Assembly: GCA_964358645.1 (NCBI GenBank) | Contig: CAYHPW010000007.1 | Location: 1-64,000 of the forward strand | DNA from: JBBTDV01 sp038042605 | Lineage (GTDB): Bacteria; Bdellovibrionota; UBA1018 | Direction: 5' to 3' | Length of the DNA: 64,000 nucleotides | Shown here: positions 18,232 through 27,723 of the stretch, piece by piece | Layout: every line of letters begins with the position of its first letter | How positions within the stretch are numbered: position 1 is the stretch's first letter | Program-made: the position numbers and the translations under genes | The notes under the pieces: model-generated | The model's database searches: none | What the model saw: only the letters and a program-made list of their open reading frames with translations | Told to the model about the DNA's origin: nothing

Positions 18232-19305
18232 GTGAAGATCTTAAACCGCTATCTTGCTATAGCTTTCACAAAAAATCTGGCAATAGCGATTATCTCGCTG
18301 ATGGCGCTTTTTTTGTTCCAGGCCATCATAGGGGATTTGTTCGATCACTCCTATACCGGCCAACAGGTTCTAGTTTATCATTTGCTAAACGCCCCTTTGA
18401 TTTGTGTTCAGATGACTGCTCCTGCCGTACTGCTTGCCACGGTTTTCACGTTATCGTCTCTCGCGCGCACTAATGAGCTTATTGCATGTTTTTCAGCCGG
18501 CATTGGCCTTAAGCGGCTGCTTGCGGTTTTCCTGACGGGTGTGTTTATGGTGTCGTGCGTCGTTCTTGTCATGGAAGATAGAATACTGCCTCTCACATTC
18601 AAGAAACGAACTATCTACTATTGGCATGAAATGCAAAAACGCCCGGATTTTTACCTGGATATCAAGCAAGACAAGGTCTGGTACCGGTCTAAAAACATGA
18701 TTTACAATTTAAAGTATTTTGACAACGAATCAAAGGCGATCCTAGGCATGAGTGTTTATACTTTTGATGACGAATTCAACCTTGTCCAGGCTGTCGACGC
18801 CGAGCGCGCCAATTACACACCAAACGGGTGGAAGCTGCAAAACGGCACGGTGACGGTGTTTTCGCGGGATGACCCGTTTCCGATGACTAAGAAATTCAGC
18901 GAAAAAGATCTGCTGATAACGGAGACGCCAAGGGATTTTCAGGAAATAGAGAAGGAAGTGGATGGACTGCGCCTTAAGGAACTCTACCGCTATATCCAGC
19001 GCGTAAAAGAAGCAGGTGCCGATACTAAAATATATGAGGTTAAATTTCACTCGAAGATAAGCTTGAGTTTTATTCCTGTGGTCATGTGCGTGCTCGGCGT
19101 GCCGTTTTCGGTGACCAGTCGCAGGCAGGGCGGAATTGCCCGTGACCTCGGTCTTTGTCTTGCCGCGACGTTTTTTTATTGGCTTTTTTATTCGGTGGGT
19201 TTATCTCTGGGCTCCAATGGCGTTTTGCCGCCGCTCATAGCCGCGTGGCTGCCGAGCGTGATATTTGTTGCGTTGGCGGCGACGCTGATCATACGCCGGG
19301 GCTGA
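18232..19305 (+). CDS. lptG: LptG-type permease of the lipopolysaccharide export system
   Basis: A 357-residue YjgP/YjgQ-family inner-membrane protein that, with LptF and the LptB ATPase, extracts LPS for transport to the outer membrane. Membrane helices lie at both ends, and a periplasmic beta-jellyroll region sits between (for example KVWYRSKNMIYN and VYTFDDEFNLVQAVDAERA), as in LptG. Length and the WYR segment favour LptG over LptF, but the assignment between the two paralogues is not certain. No second family member lies next to it, so lptF must be elsewhere. The start is GTG. It heads the run lptG-def-fmt-GT39-rpe-hutHUI. Confidence 0.78.
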   Translation: MKILNRYLAIAFTKNLAIAIISLMALFLFQAIIGDLFDHSYTGQQVLVYHLLNAPLICVQMTAPAVLLATVFTLSSLARTNELIACFSAGIGLKRLLAVFLTGVFMVSCVVLVMEDRILPLTFKKRTIYYWHEMQKRPDFYLDIKQDKVWYRSKNMIYNLKYFDNESKAILGMSVYTFDDEFNLVQAVDAERANYTPNGWKLQNGTVTVFSRDDPFPMTKKFSEKDLLITETPRDFQEIEKEVDGLRLKELYRYIQRVKEAGADTKIYEVKFHSKISLSFIPVVMCVLGVPFSVTSRRQGGIARDLGLCLAATFFYWLFYSVGLSLGSNGVLPPLIAAWLPSVIFVALAATLIIRRG

Positions 19306-19308
19306 ATT

Positions 19309-19905
19309 TTGGCTAAACTTAAAATATACAAATTTCCGGATACTGTTCTTTCAAATAAGTCTGATCCCATTGTGCGGGTTGAAACGGATCATCACAAGCT
19401 AGCGGATGATATGCTGGAGACGATGTACGACGCGCCTGGAATCGGTCTTGCCGCGAACCAGGTTGGAATTCTAAAACGCCTGCTTGTGCTGGATATCGAC
19501 TATGAGGTCGAAGAAGAACCAGGTAAAACATCCTTAATAAAAAACAAGAAACCCCTGATTGTTATCAATCCGAGAATAATACATCACGAAGGCAGCGTGG
19601 TATTCAAGGAGGGCTGTCTTTCGGTGCCGGATTTTTCGGCTGAAGTTAAGAGGTATGAAAAGATAAAAGTCGAGTACCAGGATGTGGATGGAGCACTGAG
19701 GAACATTTCAGTTGACGGGCTTCTTGCTATTGCGTTTCAGCATGAGATGGATCACCTTGACGGAAAACTTTTCATAGACAGATTGAATCCCCTAAAAAAA
19801 GAAATGATACACAAGAAACTAAGACAGGCGCGTGAGACCGGAAATCAGGATTTGATGCCAGGAGAGGCAGCGCTTGCCGGTGAGAAAAAAAAGCGAGGAT
19901 TGTAA
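19309..19905 (+). CDS. def: Peptide deformylase
   Basis: Metalloenzyme that removes the formyl group from the N-terminal methionine of new proteins, 198 residues. The three family motifs are visible: GIGLAANQVG, EGCLSVP with the metal-ligand cysteine, and QHEMDHLDG with the two metal histidines and catalytic Glu. The start is TTG, 3 bases after the lptG stop. A charged, lysine-rich C-terminal tail (EKKKRGL) extends past the catalytic domain. fmt follows directly, pairing the enzymes that remove and add the formyl group, a common arrangement. Confidence 0.96.
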   Translation: MAKLKIYKFPDTVLSNKSDPIVRVETDHHKLADDMLETMYDAPGIGLAANQVGILKRLLVLDIDYEVEEEPGKTSLIKNKKPLIVINPRIIHHEGSVVFKEGCLSVPDFSAEVKRYEKIKVEYQDVDGALRNISVDGLLAIAFQHEMDHLDGKLFIDRLNPLKKEMIHKKLRQARETGNQDLMPGEAALAGEKKKRGL

Positions 19906-19909
19906 TTTC

Positions 19910-20878
19910 ATGTTGCGTGTAGTGTTTATGGGAACGCCTAAATTCGCTGTACCGGCGCTTAGAGTGGTTGCGCGGGATCATGATATAGTGGCTGTTTATA
20001 CCCAGCCGGACAGGCCGGTCGGGCGCGGGTTGGAACATCAGTCTTCGGCGGCAAAACGAGCTGCATTGGAACTCGGGCTTAAGATTTTTCAGCCCGAAAA
20101 GCTTTCACTCCCGGAAGAGTTGGAGAGGCTTAAGTCGTTAAACCCAGATGTCATAGTGGTAGTTGCTTTCGGCCAGATTCTTAGCAAGGGAGTCCTTAGT
20201 CTGCCACGTCTTGGCTGCGTGAATATACATTCTTCACTGCTGCCGCGATGGAGGGGAGCCGCGCCTATCCAGCGGGCTATACTTGAAGGGGACAAGGAAA
20301 CCGGTATTACAACAATGCGGATTTCAGACAAGCTGGATGCAGGCGGTATTCTTCTGCAGGCTTCGACTGTGGTAAACTCAGATGATACCGCGGCATCATT
20401 ACATGACCGTCTGGCCGAGATTGGCGCTAAATTAATTGTCGAAACCCTCTCGGGACTTGAAAAAGGCACTTTAACAGATAGACCTCAAAACGATTCTCTT
20501 GCAACTTACGCGGCAAAATTATCCAAAGATATGGAGTGGCTGGATACGCGTAAAAATGCCGTGATTTTGGATCGGCAAGTTCGCGCGCTTAATCCGTGGC
20601 CAGGCACGAGCGTGATGGTTAAGATCCCTGGTGACCAGGCGATCCTCCACCGCTTAAAGATCAAGCAGATTAAATTACACGATGAAATGGATATCACACC
20701 AGGGGAGATTTTAGTGTCAAACGGGATGCTGTTACTTGGAACCGTCAAAGGTTGTCTGGAGATAGTCCTGTTGCAGTGGGACGGCAGGGCCGAGGTTGAT
20801 GCCGCTGGTTTTTTAAACGGCCTTAAAGGCCGCGGATGGACTTTGCCATTGAAGGTCAGTCATGTCACAGCCATTTAA
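19910..20878 (+). CDS. fmt: Methionyl-tRNA formyltransferase
   Basis: Cytoplasmic enzyme that formylates initiator Met-tRNA using 10-formyltetrahydrofolate. 322 residues from the ATG at 19910. The N terminus LRVVFMGTPKFAVPAL and the catalytic segment NIHSSLLPRWRGAAPIQRAI are diagnostic. The C-terminal tRNA-binding domain includes RALNPWPGTSV and LKGRGWTLPL. The ATG at 19910 lies just past the def stop, with GAGG upstream; a TTG inside def is less likely. The last 17 bases overlap the glycosyltransferase gene. Confidence 0.96.
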   Translation: MLRVVFMGTPKFAVPALRVVARDHDIVAVYTQPDRPVGRGLEHQSSAAKRAALELGLKIFQPEKLSLPEELERLKSLNPDVIVVVAFGQILSKGVLSLPRLGCVNIHSSLLPRWRGAAPIQRAILEGDKETGITTMRISDKLDAGGILLQASTVVNSDDTAASLHDRLAEIGAKLIVETLSGLEKGTLTDRPQNDSLATYAAKLSKDMEWLDTRKNAVILDRQVRALNPWPGTSVMVKIPGDQAILHRLKIKQIKLHDEMDITPGEILVSNGMLLLGTVKGCLEIVLLQWDGRAEVDAAGFLNGLKGRGWTLPLKVSHVTAI

Positions 20879-22484
20879 AGCTGCATGCAGTGATATTTTT
20901 TTTGCGGCATTGGCTCTTTTTTGTTTTTCCATGGCTGTTTTTATGGCGAAGGCTGACAGGACGACTCTTCCCGCCACTGATGCCGCGACACATGCGGCGC
21001 TTTCAATGAGTGCCACATCAAATGGCTTAATCCCTAAGCTACCTCTCGAGCAAGAAAGTTTAGGCGGCCATTGGGGGAAAAATGGCTATAATGACCACCC
21101 GTTTGTTTTTTTCTATTTGAGCGGCTGGGTTATGCGCGTGTTTGGGCCGAGCGCATGGTCAGCAAAGCTCGTCCCATGTCTGATGTCCGTTGTGTGTGTG
21201 ATGCTTACGGTATGGCTAGGGAGGATCCTTGGTTCGGCGTTGCTTGGGATTTTTTCAGGCCTTGTCCTCGTCTTGACCAGGGAGTTCATCATCAACGGTT
21301 TGAATGGCCATCTAGATAACGTGATGAGTGTTTTTATCTTAGGGTCATTTATCTTGTGGGCCAAGAGGAAGCCACATCTAGCTGGAGTTTGTGCCGGCCT
21401 TGGCATGTGGTTTAAGACGCCGGTTGCGTTGTTGCTATTCCCTGTGATGCTGCTTTTTCACCTTTTTAAGCGGGAATTGAGGAGTAAATTTAAAGTTATA
21501 GCGGTTTCTTTTTTAATCGCCATAGCAACCGGTTCCTTGGTGTGGGTGGCAACCGGGTTAATCGGTGGCTGGAACCTAGTTGCTGATTATTGGCTAAGAC
21601 AGCTTTGGGGAACGGCCGTTGGAGGCAGAGGGACAGTGCAGGCGGGCGATTCATTTATTTTTTTTGGAATATTTAAGAGTCATTATTTTCCATGGAATAT
21701 TCTATTGTTGTTTTCTCTGGCATGGTCTGTTTGGAAAGCCAGGTGGCGTGAAGAGACCTTCCTTATTCCTGCTTTTGCCGCTGGAATTGTTGTGGTGGTT
21801 ATTTCGTCAATAAGCTTTAAGTACGGTCATTACTTTACGCCAGCTTATCCTTTTCTTGCCATATTAGCCGCAAGATCTTTAGCGGCTTGGCTAAGCGCTG
21901 TTGAGGCTGGCGTATATCGTGGTTTTACGGTTTTTGTAATGTTGTTTATAACGATGCTTTTATGCACACCCGTCTCTACAGCGCCAGAATCTTTCCCTGC
22001 ATTGAAGAAATTCATGGCGTTAATTATCCATGAAGGTTTGAATGAAGGTGGAAAACCAGAAATCAATGCCAGCAAGTGCGAAGAGAAGGTTTTATACGTT
22101 GATGGTTACCAACCGTATGGCGGAATTGCTGATTACACGGCACTTATAAATTTCTATACGGCTCGAAATGTAATTTCGTCCAACTGTGCGGATGCTGCCA
22201 TGCTGGCAAAGCGGCTGGACATAGGCTGGATAATAGTTTCAGGCCAGAATTTTCTGACTTGTCTAGATAAAGAAGCCCGTGAAACATTCAGTAATATATT
22301 TTTATTCGGCAATCAGTTCTTGCTTTCACGCCACGGTAAGGCTCGGCCAAATTTGCCGGATTTAGATGACAAACTTAGCGTAAATGACTTAACGCCGTCA
22401 GAGTTTGAACTTCAGGCGGTAAGCGAATGCGGTACTGCCTCGTTGCCTAAGGACCGATATCATGCTTATTTAGGGGATAAATGA
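20862..22484 (+). CDS. Glycosyltransferase family 39 (ArnT/PMT-like) membrane protein
   Basis: A 540-residue polytopic inner-membrane protein with about ten helices. The first periplasmic loop holds an acidic residue pair region (TLPATDAATHA) followed by GGHWGKNGYNDHPFVFFYLSGW, the layout of ArnT-like and other GT39 enzymes that transfer a sugar from a polyprenyl phosphate carrier. The C-terminal third is a soluble periplasmic domain. The acceptor could be lipid A, another glycolipid or a protein; sequence alone does not tell. It overlaps fmt by 17 bases and rpe by 4 (ATGA), so it is expressed with them. Confidence 0.75.
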   Translation: MSQPFKAACSDIFFAALALFCFSMAVFMAKADRTTLPATDAATHAALSMSATSNGLIPKLPLEQESLGGHWGKNGYNDHPFVFFYLSGWVMRVFGPSAWSAKLVPCLMSVVCVMLTVWLGRILGSALLGIFSGLVLVLTREFIINGLNGHLDNVMSVFILGSFILWAKRKPHLAGVCAGLGMWFKTPVALLLFPVMLLFHLFKRELRSKFKVIAVSFLIAIATGSLVWVATGLIGGWNLVADYWLRQLWGTAVGGRGTVQAGDSFIFFGIFKSHYFPWNILLLFSLAWSVWKARWREETFLIPAFAAGIVVVVISSISFKYGHYFTPAYPFLAILAARSLAAWLSAVEAGVYRGFTVFVMLFITMLLCTPVSTAPESFPALKKFMALIIHEGLNEGGKPEINASKCEEKVLYVDGYQPYGGIADYTALINFYTARNVISSNCADAAMLAKRLDIGWIIVSGQNFLTCLDKEARETFSNIFLFGNQFLLSRHGKARPNLPDLDDKLSVNDLTPSEFELQAVSECGTASLPKDRYHAYLGDK

Positions 22485-23170
22485 ATACCGTAAAGAGCAA
22501 GAAACAGTTTTTAATCGCGCCATCACTCCTTTCGGCTGACTTTTCTTGCTTACGTGATGAGGTAAAGTCCGTTGAAGACGGCGGGGCTGATTGGCTTCAT
22601 ATAGATGTCATGGATGGACATTTCGTTCCGAATCTCACAGTTGGTCCGCTTGTAGTTAAAGCGATAAGGCCATGGACGAAACTGCTGCTGGATTGTCATC
22701 TGATGGTTTCTAACCCGGATGTCTGGATAGAGCCATTTGCAAAAGCAGGAGCCGATGTCATCACGGTTCATGCGGAGGCCACGGATCATCTTAACGGGCT
22801 GCTAAGCCGCATCCATGAGCTTGGTTGCAAGGCTGGCGTATCAGTGAATCCGTCTACTCCTCTTACGGCAGTAGAGGAAGTTTTAGGTAACGTGGATCTT
22901 GTGCTTATAATGAGCGTGAATCCTGGTTTTGGTGGCCAAAAATTTATCGATGGTACGTTGTCTAAAATCGAGCGTCTTTATAAAAGCCAGGCCAAATGCC
23001 AAGACGCCAGAAATTTTCTTATTGAAGTGGATGGCGGAGTGAATAGCAAAAATATTTTAAAACTTAAGAAAGCCGGTGCTGATATATTTGTCGCCGGTTC
23101 TGCGATTTTTTCCGAGAAAGACCGCAAAAAGAGCATACAGAAATTAAGGCAGGCGCTTAAGGAAGTTTAA
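22481..23170 (+). CDS. rpe: Ribulose-phosphate 3-epimerase
   Basis: TIM-barrel enzyme of the pentose phosphate pathway interconverting ribulose-5-phosphate and xylulose-5-phosphate. 229 residues, normal length. Signatures are APSLLSADF near the N terminus, LHIDVMDGHFVPNLT with metal-binding His and Asp, DCHLMVSNP, VNPGFGGQKF, and VDGGVN followed by FVAGSAIF for phosphate binding. The start codon overlaps the stop of the upstream membrane glycosyltransferase gene by 4 bases. hutH follows 12 bases later with its own strong ribosome site. Confidence 0.96.
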   Translation: MNTVKSKKQFLIAPSLLSADFSCLRDEVKSVEDGGADWLHIDVMDGHFVPNLTVGPLVVKAIRPWTKLLLDCHLMVSNPDVWIEPFAKAGADVITVHAEATDHLNGLLSRIHELGCKAGVSVNPSTPLTAVEEVLGNVDLVLIMSVNPGFGGQKFIDGTLSKIERLYKSQAKCQDARNFLIEVDGGVNSKNILKLKKAGADIFVAGSAIFSEKDRKKSIQKLRQALKEV

Positions 23171-23182
23171 AGGAGTTTGGCA

Positions 23183-24712
23183 ATGCTTACGCTGGGAGAA
23201 AAGCCATTAAGGCTTCAAGATATTTACGATGTCGCAGTGAAGTATGAAAAGGTCGAACTCTCGCCAGACGGGCGTGAGAAAATCGGGCGGTCACATAAAT
23301 TCTTACGTTCAGAGATTGAAAGCGGCAAACCAATGTACGGGGTCAATACAGGTTTTGGGTTGCTTTCCGATGTGAGCATCCCTGCTGAAGATCTCGAAAC
23401 ACTTCAGTACAACCTGATAAGATCACATGCGTGCGGGGCTGGTGAGTTGCTTGATGATATATATTCGCGGGCGATGCTGCTTTTGAGAGCAAATGCGCTT
23501 GTCGCCGGATATTCGGGTGTAAGCGTTAAATTGGTGGAGCACGTCCTTACATTGCTAAATCGCGGTGTTTGCCCGCTGATCCCATCCCAGGGATCAGTCG
23601 GAGCGAGTGGCGATCTGGCGCCGCTCGCGCATCTTGCGCTTGTTTTGATCGGTGAAGGACGCGCCAGGGTCAAGGGTGAAGAGATGAGCGGTGCTGCGGC
23701 TCTACGCGCGGCTGGGCTTAAGCCAATCCGGCTCGGTCCTAAAGAAGGTTTGTCGCTTATCAATGGAACGCAATTCATGACGTCTCTTGGTGTGCTAGGC
23801 TTGCTTGAGGCGGAACAGCTTGCATATATCGCTGACATATGTGGCGCGATGACTTTAGAAGCCATGCGCGGGACCGAGAAAGCATTTGAGCCAGAAATCC
23901 AAGAATTAAGGCCACACCCAGGACAAATCATGGTTGCCGATAGGATCCGCTCGTTACTTCTTACCGGTGGGTTTAAAAGTGAAATCGCAAAGAGCCACGA
24001 AAATTGCGGTAAAGTACAAGATCCATATAGCATTAGGTGCATTCCCCAGGTACACGGCGCATCCCGTGATGCGATGAGATTTGTCAGGGACGTGCTGGAG
24101 CGTGAAGTGAATTCTGTCACTGATAATCCATTAGTTTTCCCTGGAGATTGCAAAAAGGCCGGCAAAATACTTAGTGGCGGAAATTTTCACGGCCAGATTG
24201 TCGCAATTGCCATGGATTTGCTGTCGATAGCCGCTTCGGAACTTGCGAGCATTTCAGAACAAAGAATCGAGAAGCTAGTTAATCCTGTTATTTCAGGACT
24301 TCCGCCGTTTCTAGCGGCACATGGCGGATTGAACAGTGGATTCATGATTGTCCAGGTTGCGGCGGCAAGCATAGTTTCTGAAAACAAAACACTTTGCCAC
24401 CCAGCCAGTGTTGATTCAATCCCGACATCTGCTGACAAGGAAGACCACGTAAGCATGGGTGCTTGGGGTGCCAGGAAAGCGCTCCAGGTTATTAAAAATG
24501 TAAGACGCGTCATTGCTATGGAACTACTTGCATCTTGTCAGGCAATTGAATTTTTAAGACCGCTCAGGACTTCCGCCTTTCTTGAAAAAATACACCATAT
24601 AGTCAGGAAGAAAATACCTAAGCTTGATACCGATAGATCTTTATACGATGACATCGCTGCTCTTGAGACGATGATTGAGAACCGTGAATTCAAACTGGAA
24701 GGTTTACTATGA
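23183..24712 (+). CDS. hutH: Histidine ammonia-lyase
   Basis: Catalyses deamination of L-histidine to urocanate, first step of histidine breakdown. 510 residues. The self-forming MIO electrophile arises from Ala141-Ser142-Gly143 within GSVGASGDLAPLAHLAL. Other family features are YGVNTGFG near residue 50 and GNFHGQ near residue 335. The ATG at 23183 lies 7 bases after AAGGAG, so it is preferred over the TTG at 23177. Its stop overlaps the hutU ATG by 4 bases. Confidence 0.97.
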   Translation: MLTLGEKPLRLQDIYDVAVKYEKVELSPDGREKIGRSHKFLRSEIESGKPMYGVNTGFGLLSDVSIPAEDLETLQYNLIRSHACGAGELLDDIYSRAMLLLRANALVAGYSGVSVKLVEHVLTLLNRGVCPLIPSQGSVGASGDLAPLAHLALVLIGEGRARVKGEEMSGAAALRAAGLKPIRLGPKEGLSLINGTQFMTSLGVLGLLEAEQLAYIADICGAMTLEAMRGTEKAFEPEIQELRPHPGQIMVADRIRSLLLTGGFKSEIAKSHENCGKVQDPYSIRCIPQVHGASRDAMRFVRDVLEREVNSVTDNPLVFPGDCKKAGKILSGGNFHGQIVAIAMDLLSIAASELASISEQRIEKLVNPVISGLPPFLAAHGGLNSGFMIVQVAAASIVSENKTLCHPASVDSIPTSADKEDHVSMGAWGARKALQVIKNVRRVIAMELLASCQAIEFLRPLRTSAFLEKIHHIVRKKIPKLDTDRSLYDDIAALETMIENREFKLEGLL

Positions 24713-26388
24713 GTACCGGAGCTAGACTAGTGCGTGCCAAGCGCGGTTTAACTCTTGAGTGCCGAGGGTGGCAGCAAGAGGCTGCGCTTCGCATGCTAAT
24801 GAATAATCTTGATCCTGATGTTGCAGAGAGGCCGCAGGACCTTGTTGTCTATGGTGGCAGCGGAAAGGCAGCAAGAAACTGGCAGTGCTATGACGCCATC
24901 GTGGCTTCGCTTAAGGATCTTGGTGATGATCAGACACTGCTCATCCAGAGCGGCAAGCCAGTGGCTGTTATGCCGAGCCATGAGATGGCACCAAGAGTTT
25001 TGATTTCAAATAGCATGCTTGTGCCCAAATGGGCTACGTGGGAGCATTTCCGCGAACTCGAGGATCGCGGCTTGATGATGTATGGCCAGATGACCGCTGG
25101 TTCGTGGATTTATATAGGAACTCAAGGGATTCTTCAGGGCACTTATGAAACATTTGCCGAAGCAGGCAGACAACATTTTGGTGGAGACTTAAGTGGAAAA
25201 GTCATCCTAACTGCTGGACTTGGTGGAATGGGAGGGGCCCAGCCTCTTGCAGGCACAATGGCTGGTGCGGTTTTACTCGCCATAGAGGTTGATCCTGCGC
25301 GTGTGCGGCGAAGGCTCGAAACAGGCTATCTTGACCTGGTCGCAGATTCGCTTGATGAAGCACTTAAGCTGGTTGAATCAGCGAAAAAAAACAAAAAGGC
25401 ACTAAGTATAGGCTTAGTGGGCAATGCTTCAGAGATTTACTGGGAGCTTTTACGCAAAGGTTTTGCACCTGATCTTGTGACGGATCAGACCAGTGCGCAT
25501 GATGAATTGAACGGTTATATTCCGGCAGGGTTTAATGTTGAAGAAGCTGCCAACCTTCGTAGCACGGATCCAAAATCATATATCGAGAGATCACTAAAAA
25601 GTATGGCCAGACATGTAGAAGCCATGCTTGAGTTCCAGAAAAATGGCGCACATGTTTTTGATTACGGCAACAACATCCGCGCACAGGCCGAGCGGGCAGG
25701 AGTAAAAAATGCATTTTCATTCCCTGGTTTTGTCCCGGCTTATATAAGGCCACTCTTTTGTGAAGGGCGTGGGCCGTTTAGATGGGCGGCTCTTTCCGGT
25801 GATCCTGCCGATATCAAAGCTACTGACAAGCTCATAATGGAATTATTTCCACAGGACACGAGCCTTAAGCGATGGCTTGCTATGGCGGATGAGAAAATTA
25901 AATTCCAAGGTCTCCCTGCAAGAATATGCTGGCTTGGTTACGGCCAACGCGAGAAGGCTGGGCTTGCATTCAATTATCTAGTCAGGAAAGGGAAAGTAAA
26001 GGCACCGATTGTTATCGGGCGTGATCATCTTGATTGCGGTTCCGTCGCTTCGCCTAATCGCGAGACAGAGGGGATGAATGATGGTTCAGATGCCGTTGCT
26101 GATTGGCCTGTCCTAAATGCCTTGATAAATGCCGTTAACGGAGCGTCGTGGGTGAGTTTGCATCATGGCGGTGGTGTGGGTATCGGGTATTCCATACACG
26201 CTGGGATGGTTATAGTCGCGGATGGTACGAGTGGGGCTGACGTAAGGCTTTCGCGTGTTTTAAATTCCGATCCTGGTATGGGGATAATCAGGCATGCTGA
26301 TGCTGGCTATGATCGCGCGAAGGAGATAGCGCGCAGCGAGTTTAAGAACCGCGGCGGAAGCGTCCCAATGATTTCCAAAAATGGCTAA
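24709..26388 (+). CDS. hutU: Urocanate hydratase
   Basis: NAD-dependent enzyme that converts urocanate to imidazolonepropionate, second step of histidine breakdown. 559 residues, normal length. Typical segments are NNLDPDVAERP, LVVYGGSGKAARNW, a dinucleotide-binding region around TAGLGGMGGAQPLAG, DQTSAHDELNGY, and GRDHLDCGSVASPNRETE. The gene is fused in phase with its neighbours by short overlaps: 4 bases with hutH and 8 bases with hutI. Confidence 0.97.
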   Translation: MSTGARLVRAKRGLTLECRGWQQEAALRMLMNNLDPDVAERPQDLVVYGGSGKAARNWQCYDAIVASLKDLGDDQTLLIQSGKPVAVMPSHEMAPRVLISNSMLVPKWATWEHFRELEDRGLMMYGQMTAGSWIYIGTQGILQGTYETFAEAGRQHFGGDLSGKVILTAGLGGMGGAQPLAGTMAGAVLLAIEVDPARVRRRLETGYLDLVADSLDEALKLVESAKKNKKALSIGLVGNASEIYWELLRKGFAPDLVTDQTSAHDELNGYIPAGFNVEEAANLRSTDPKSYIERSLKSMARHVEAMLEFQKNGAHVFDYGNNIRAQAERAGVKNAFSFPGFVPAYIRPLFCEGRGPFRWAALSGDPADIKATDKLIMELFPQDTSLKRWLAMADEKIKFQGLPARICWLGYGQREKAGLAFNYLVRKGKVKAPIVIGRDHLDCGSVASPNRETEGMNDGSDAVADWPVLNALINAVNGASWVSLHHGGGVGIGYSIHAGMVIVADGTSGADVRLSRVLNSDPGMGIIRHADAGYDRAKEIARSEFKNRGGSVPMISKNG

Positions 26389-27628
26389 GAGAACGAAAAC
26401 TAAAACACATACTCTGGCAATTGTTCATGCGAGTGAGCTTCTTACAGGCACTGGCGTGCGCAGGAAAGACGGACGGCGTATTGTACAAGATGATATCGGC
26501 CGGATTAGTGACGGCGCTTTGGTCTATACATTAAAACGTAGCGCAGGAAGGTTGATCCCAGATCGTATTAAGTGGGTCGGTCAGACAGCGTCGCTTCCAA
26601 AAAAATATTTAACCGCCCAAAAAATCGACTTAAAGAACAAGCGCGCTGTAATTCCTGGAATGGTGGATTGTCACACACATCTTGTTTTTGCCGGTGACAG
26701 GTCAGATGAATTTGCAGCAAGATGTGCCGGTGCTACATATCAGGAGATAGCCGCGCGTGGTGGTGGAATAGCTGCCACCGTGAGAGCAACAAGAGCTGCT
26801 TCCATAGCTGAGCTTGAGCGTTTGGCCGTACCACGGCTGAAAAAGGCTGTTGGTTATGGTGTAAGGACCATAGAAATCAAGAGCGGCTATGGTTTGTCTG
26901 TAGGTGATGAATACAAAATTCTAGAAGTCATAAAGCGCTTAAAGGCGCGGTTTTTGGAGTTAACCATCGTCCCGACATTTCTCGGCGCGCATGCTTTTCC
27001 ACAGGATTTAAGTCACGAAGAGTACATGCGTGTACTTACCGATGTGATGCTGCCAGAGGTCGCTCGAAGAAAACTTGCCGACAGCTGTGATATTTTTATT
27101 GATGAAGGATATTTTTCAATCCATGAAGCTCGCGTGCTGCTAGAAAAAGCCCGTACCCTCGGATTGAGCGTAAAAATTCATGCTGACGAACTCTTCGATA
27201 CGGGCGCTACGGGATTAGCCGCAGAAATAGGTGCTTTATCGGCAGATCATCTGCTTAAAATCTCTGATGACGGCATAAGACGATTGGCTAACTCAAACAC
27301 TGTGGCGGTGCTTTTGCCTGGTACTGCTTTGTTTCTTAAAGCCAAGTACGCCCCAGCTAGGAAGCTCATTGATGCCGGCGCCGCCGTTGCGCTTGCAACT
27401 GATTTTAATCCTGGCACATGCATGTGCCTTTCTCTCCCTGTGATTATGGCCCTTGCTGCTGTTAATATGTGCATGGGTGCTGCTGAGATTTTTGCGGCGA
27501 TCACTTACAACGGCGCCAAGGCTCTTGGTTTAGAAAAAAATAAAGGGACGCTTGAACCAGGAATGGACGCAGATTTCACCATCCTGCCGTTTAAGCGTTT
27601 TGAGGAATGTTATTATCAGTTGGGGTAG
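26381..27628 (+). CDS. hutI: Imidazolonepropionase
   Basis: Metal-dependent amidohydrolase that opens imidazolonepropionate to formiminoglutamate, third step of histidine breakdown. 415 residues. The metal site is seen as VDCHTHLVFAGDR, followed by EIKSGYGLS, KIHADE and ATDFNPGT. The start at 26381 lies inside the end of hutU. No hutG or hutF gene follows, so the last step of the pathway must be encoded elsewhere. No HutC- or HutP-like regulator is adjacent. A perfect 12-bp palindrome lies just after the gene. Confidence 0.96.
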   Translation: MAKRTKTKTHTLAIVHASELLTGTGVRRKDGRRIVQDDIGRISDGALVYTLKRSAGRLIPDRIKWVGQTASLPKKYLTAQKIDLKNKRAVIPGMVDCHTHLVFAGDRSDEFAARCAGATYQEIAARGGGIAATVRATRAASIAELERLAVPRLKKAVGYGVRTIEIKSGYGLSVGDEYKILEVIKRLKARFLELTIVPTFLGAHAFPQDLSHEEYMRVLTDVMLPEVARRKLADSCDIFIDEGYFSIHEARVLLEKARTLGLSVKIHADELFDTGATGLAAEIGALSADHLLKISDDGIRRLANSNTVAVLLPGTALFLKAKYAPARKLIDAGAAVALATDFNPGTCMCLSLPVIMALAAVNMCMGAAEIFAAITYNGAKALGLEKNKGTLEPGMDADFTILPFKRFEECYYQLG

Positions 27629-27646
27629 GCTTCTTGTTGAAAACAG

Positions 27647-27674
27647 AGGGACAAGACGCGCACGTCTTGTCCCT
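27647..27674. terminator. Perfect palindrome between convergent genes, likely bidirectional terminator
   Basis: Arms AGGGACAAGACG (27647-27658) and CGTCTTGTCCCT (27663-27674) pair over 12 bp with a 4-base loop, CGCA. It lies between the end of hutI and the end of the convergent exported-protein gene. On the minus strand the stem is followed by CTGTTTTC; on the plus strand no T-run follows. A terminator mainly for the minus-strand gene is the simplest reading, but the missing T-tract leaves other roles open, such as a mobile repeat. Confidence 0.55.
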
Positions 27675-27723
27675 GAAGTAATAGTAGGTTCAGATTCAAA
27701 GCGCAACATGGGCTTCGTTTTTA

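Noticed and set aside
23404..24165. 253-codon open frame on the minus strand inside hutH
   Set aside because: It is antisense to a certain gene, has no ribosome site, and its composition mirrors the hutH codon pattern.
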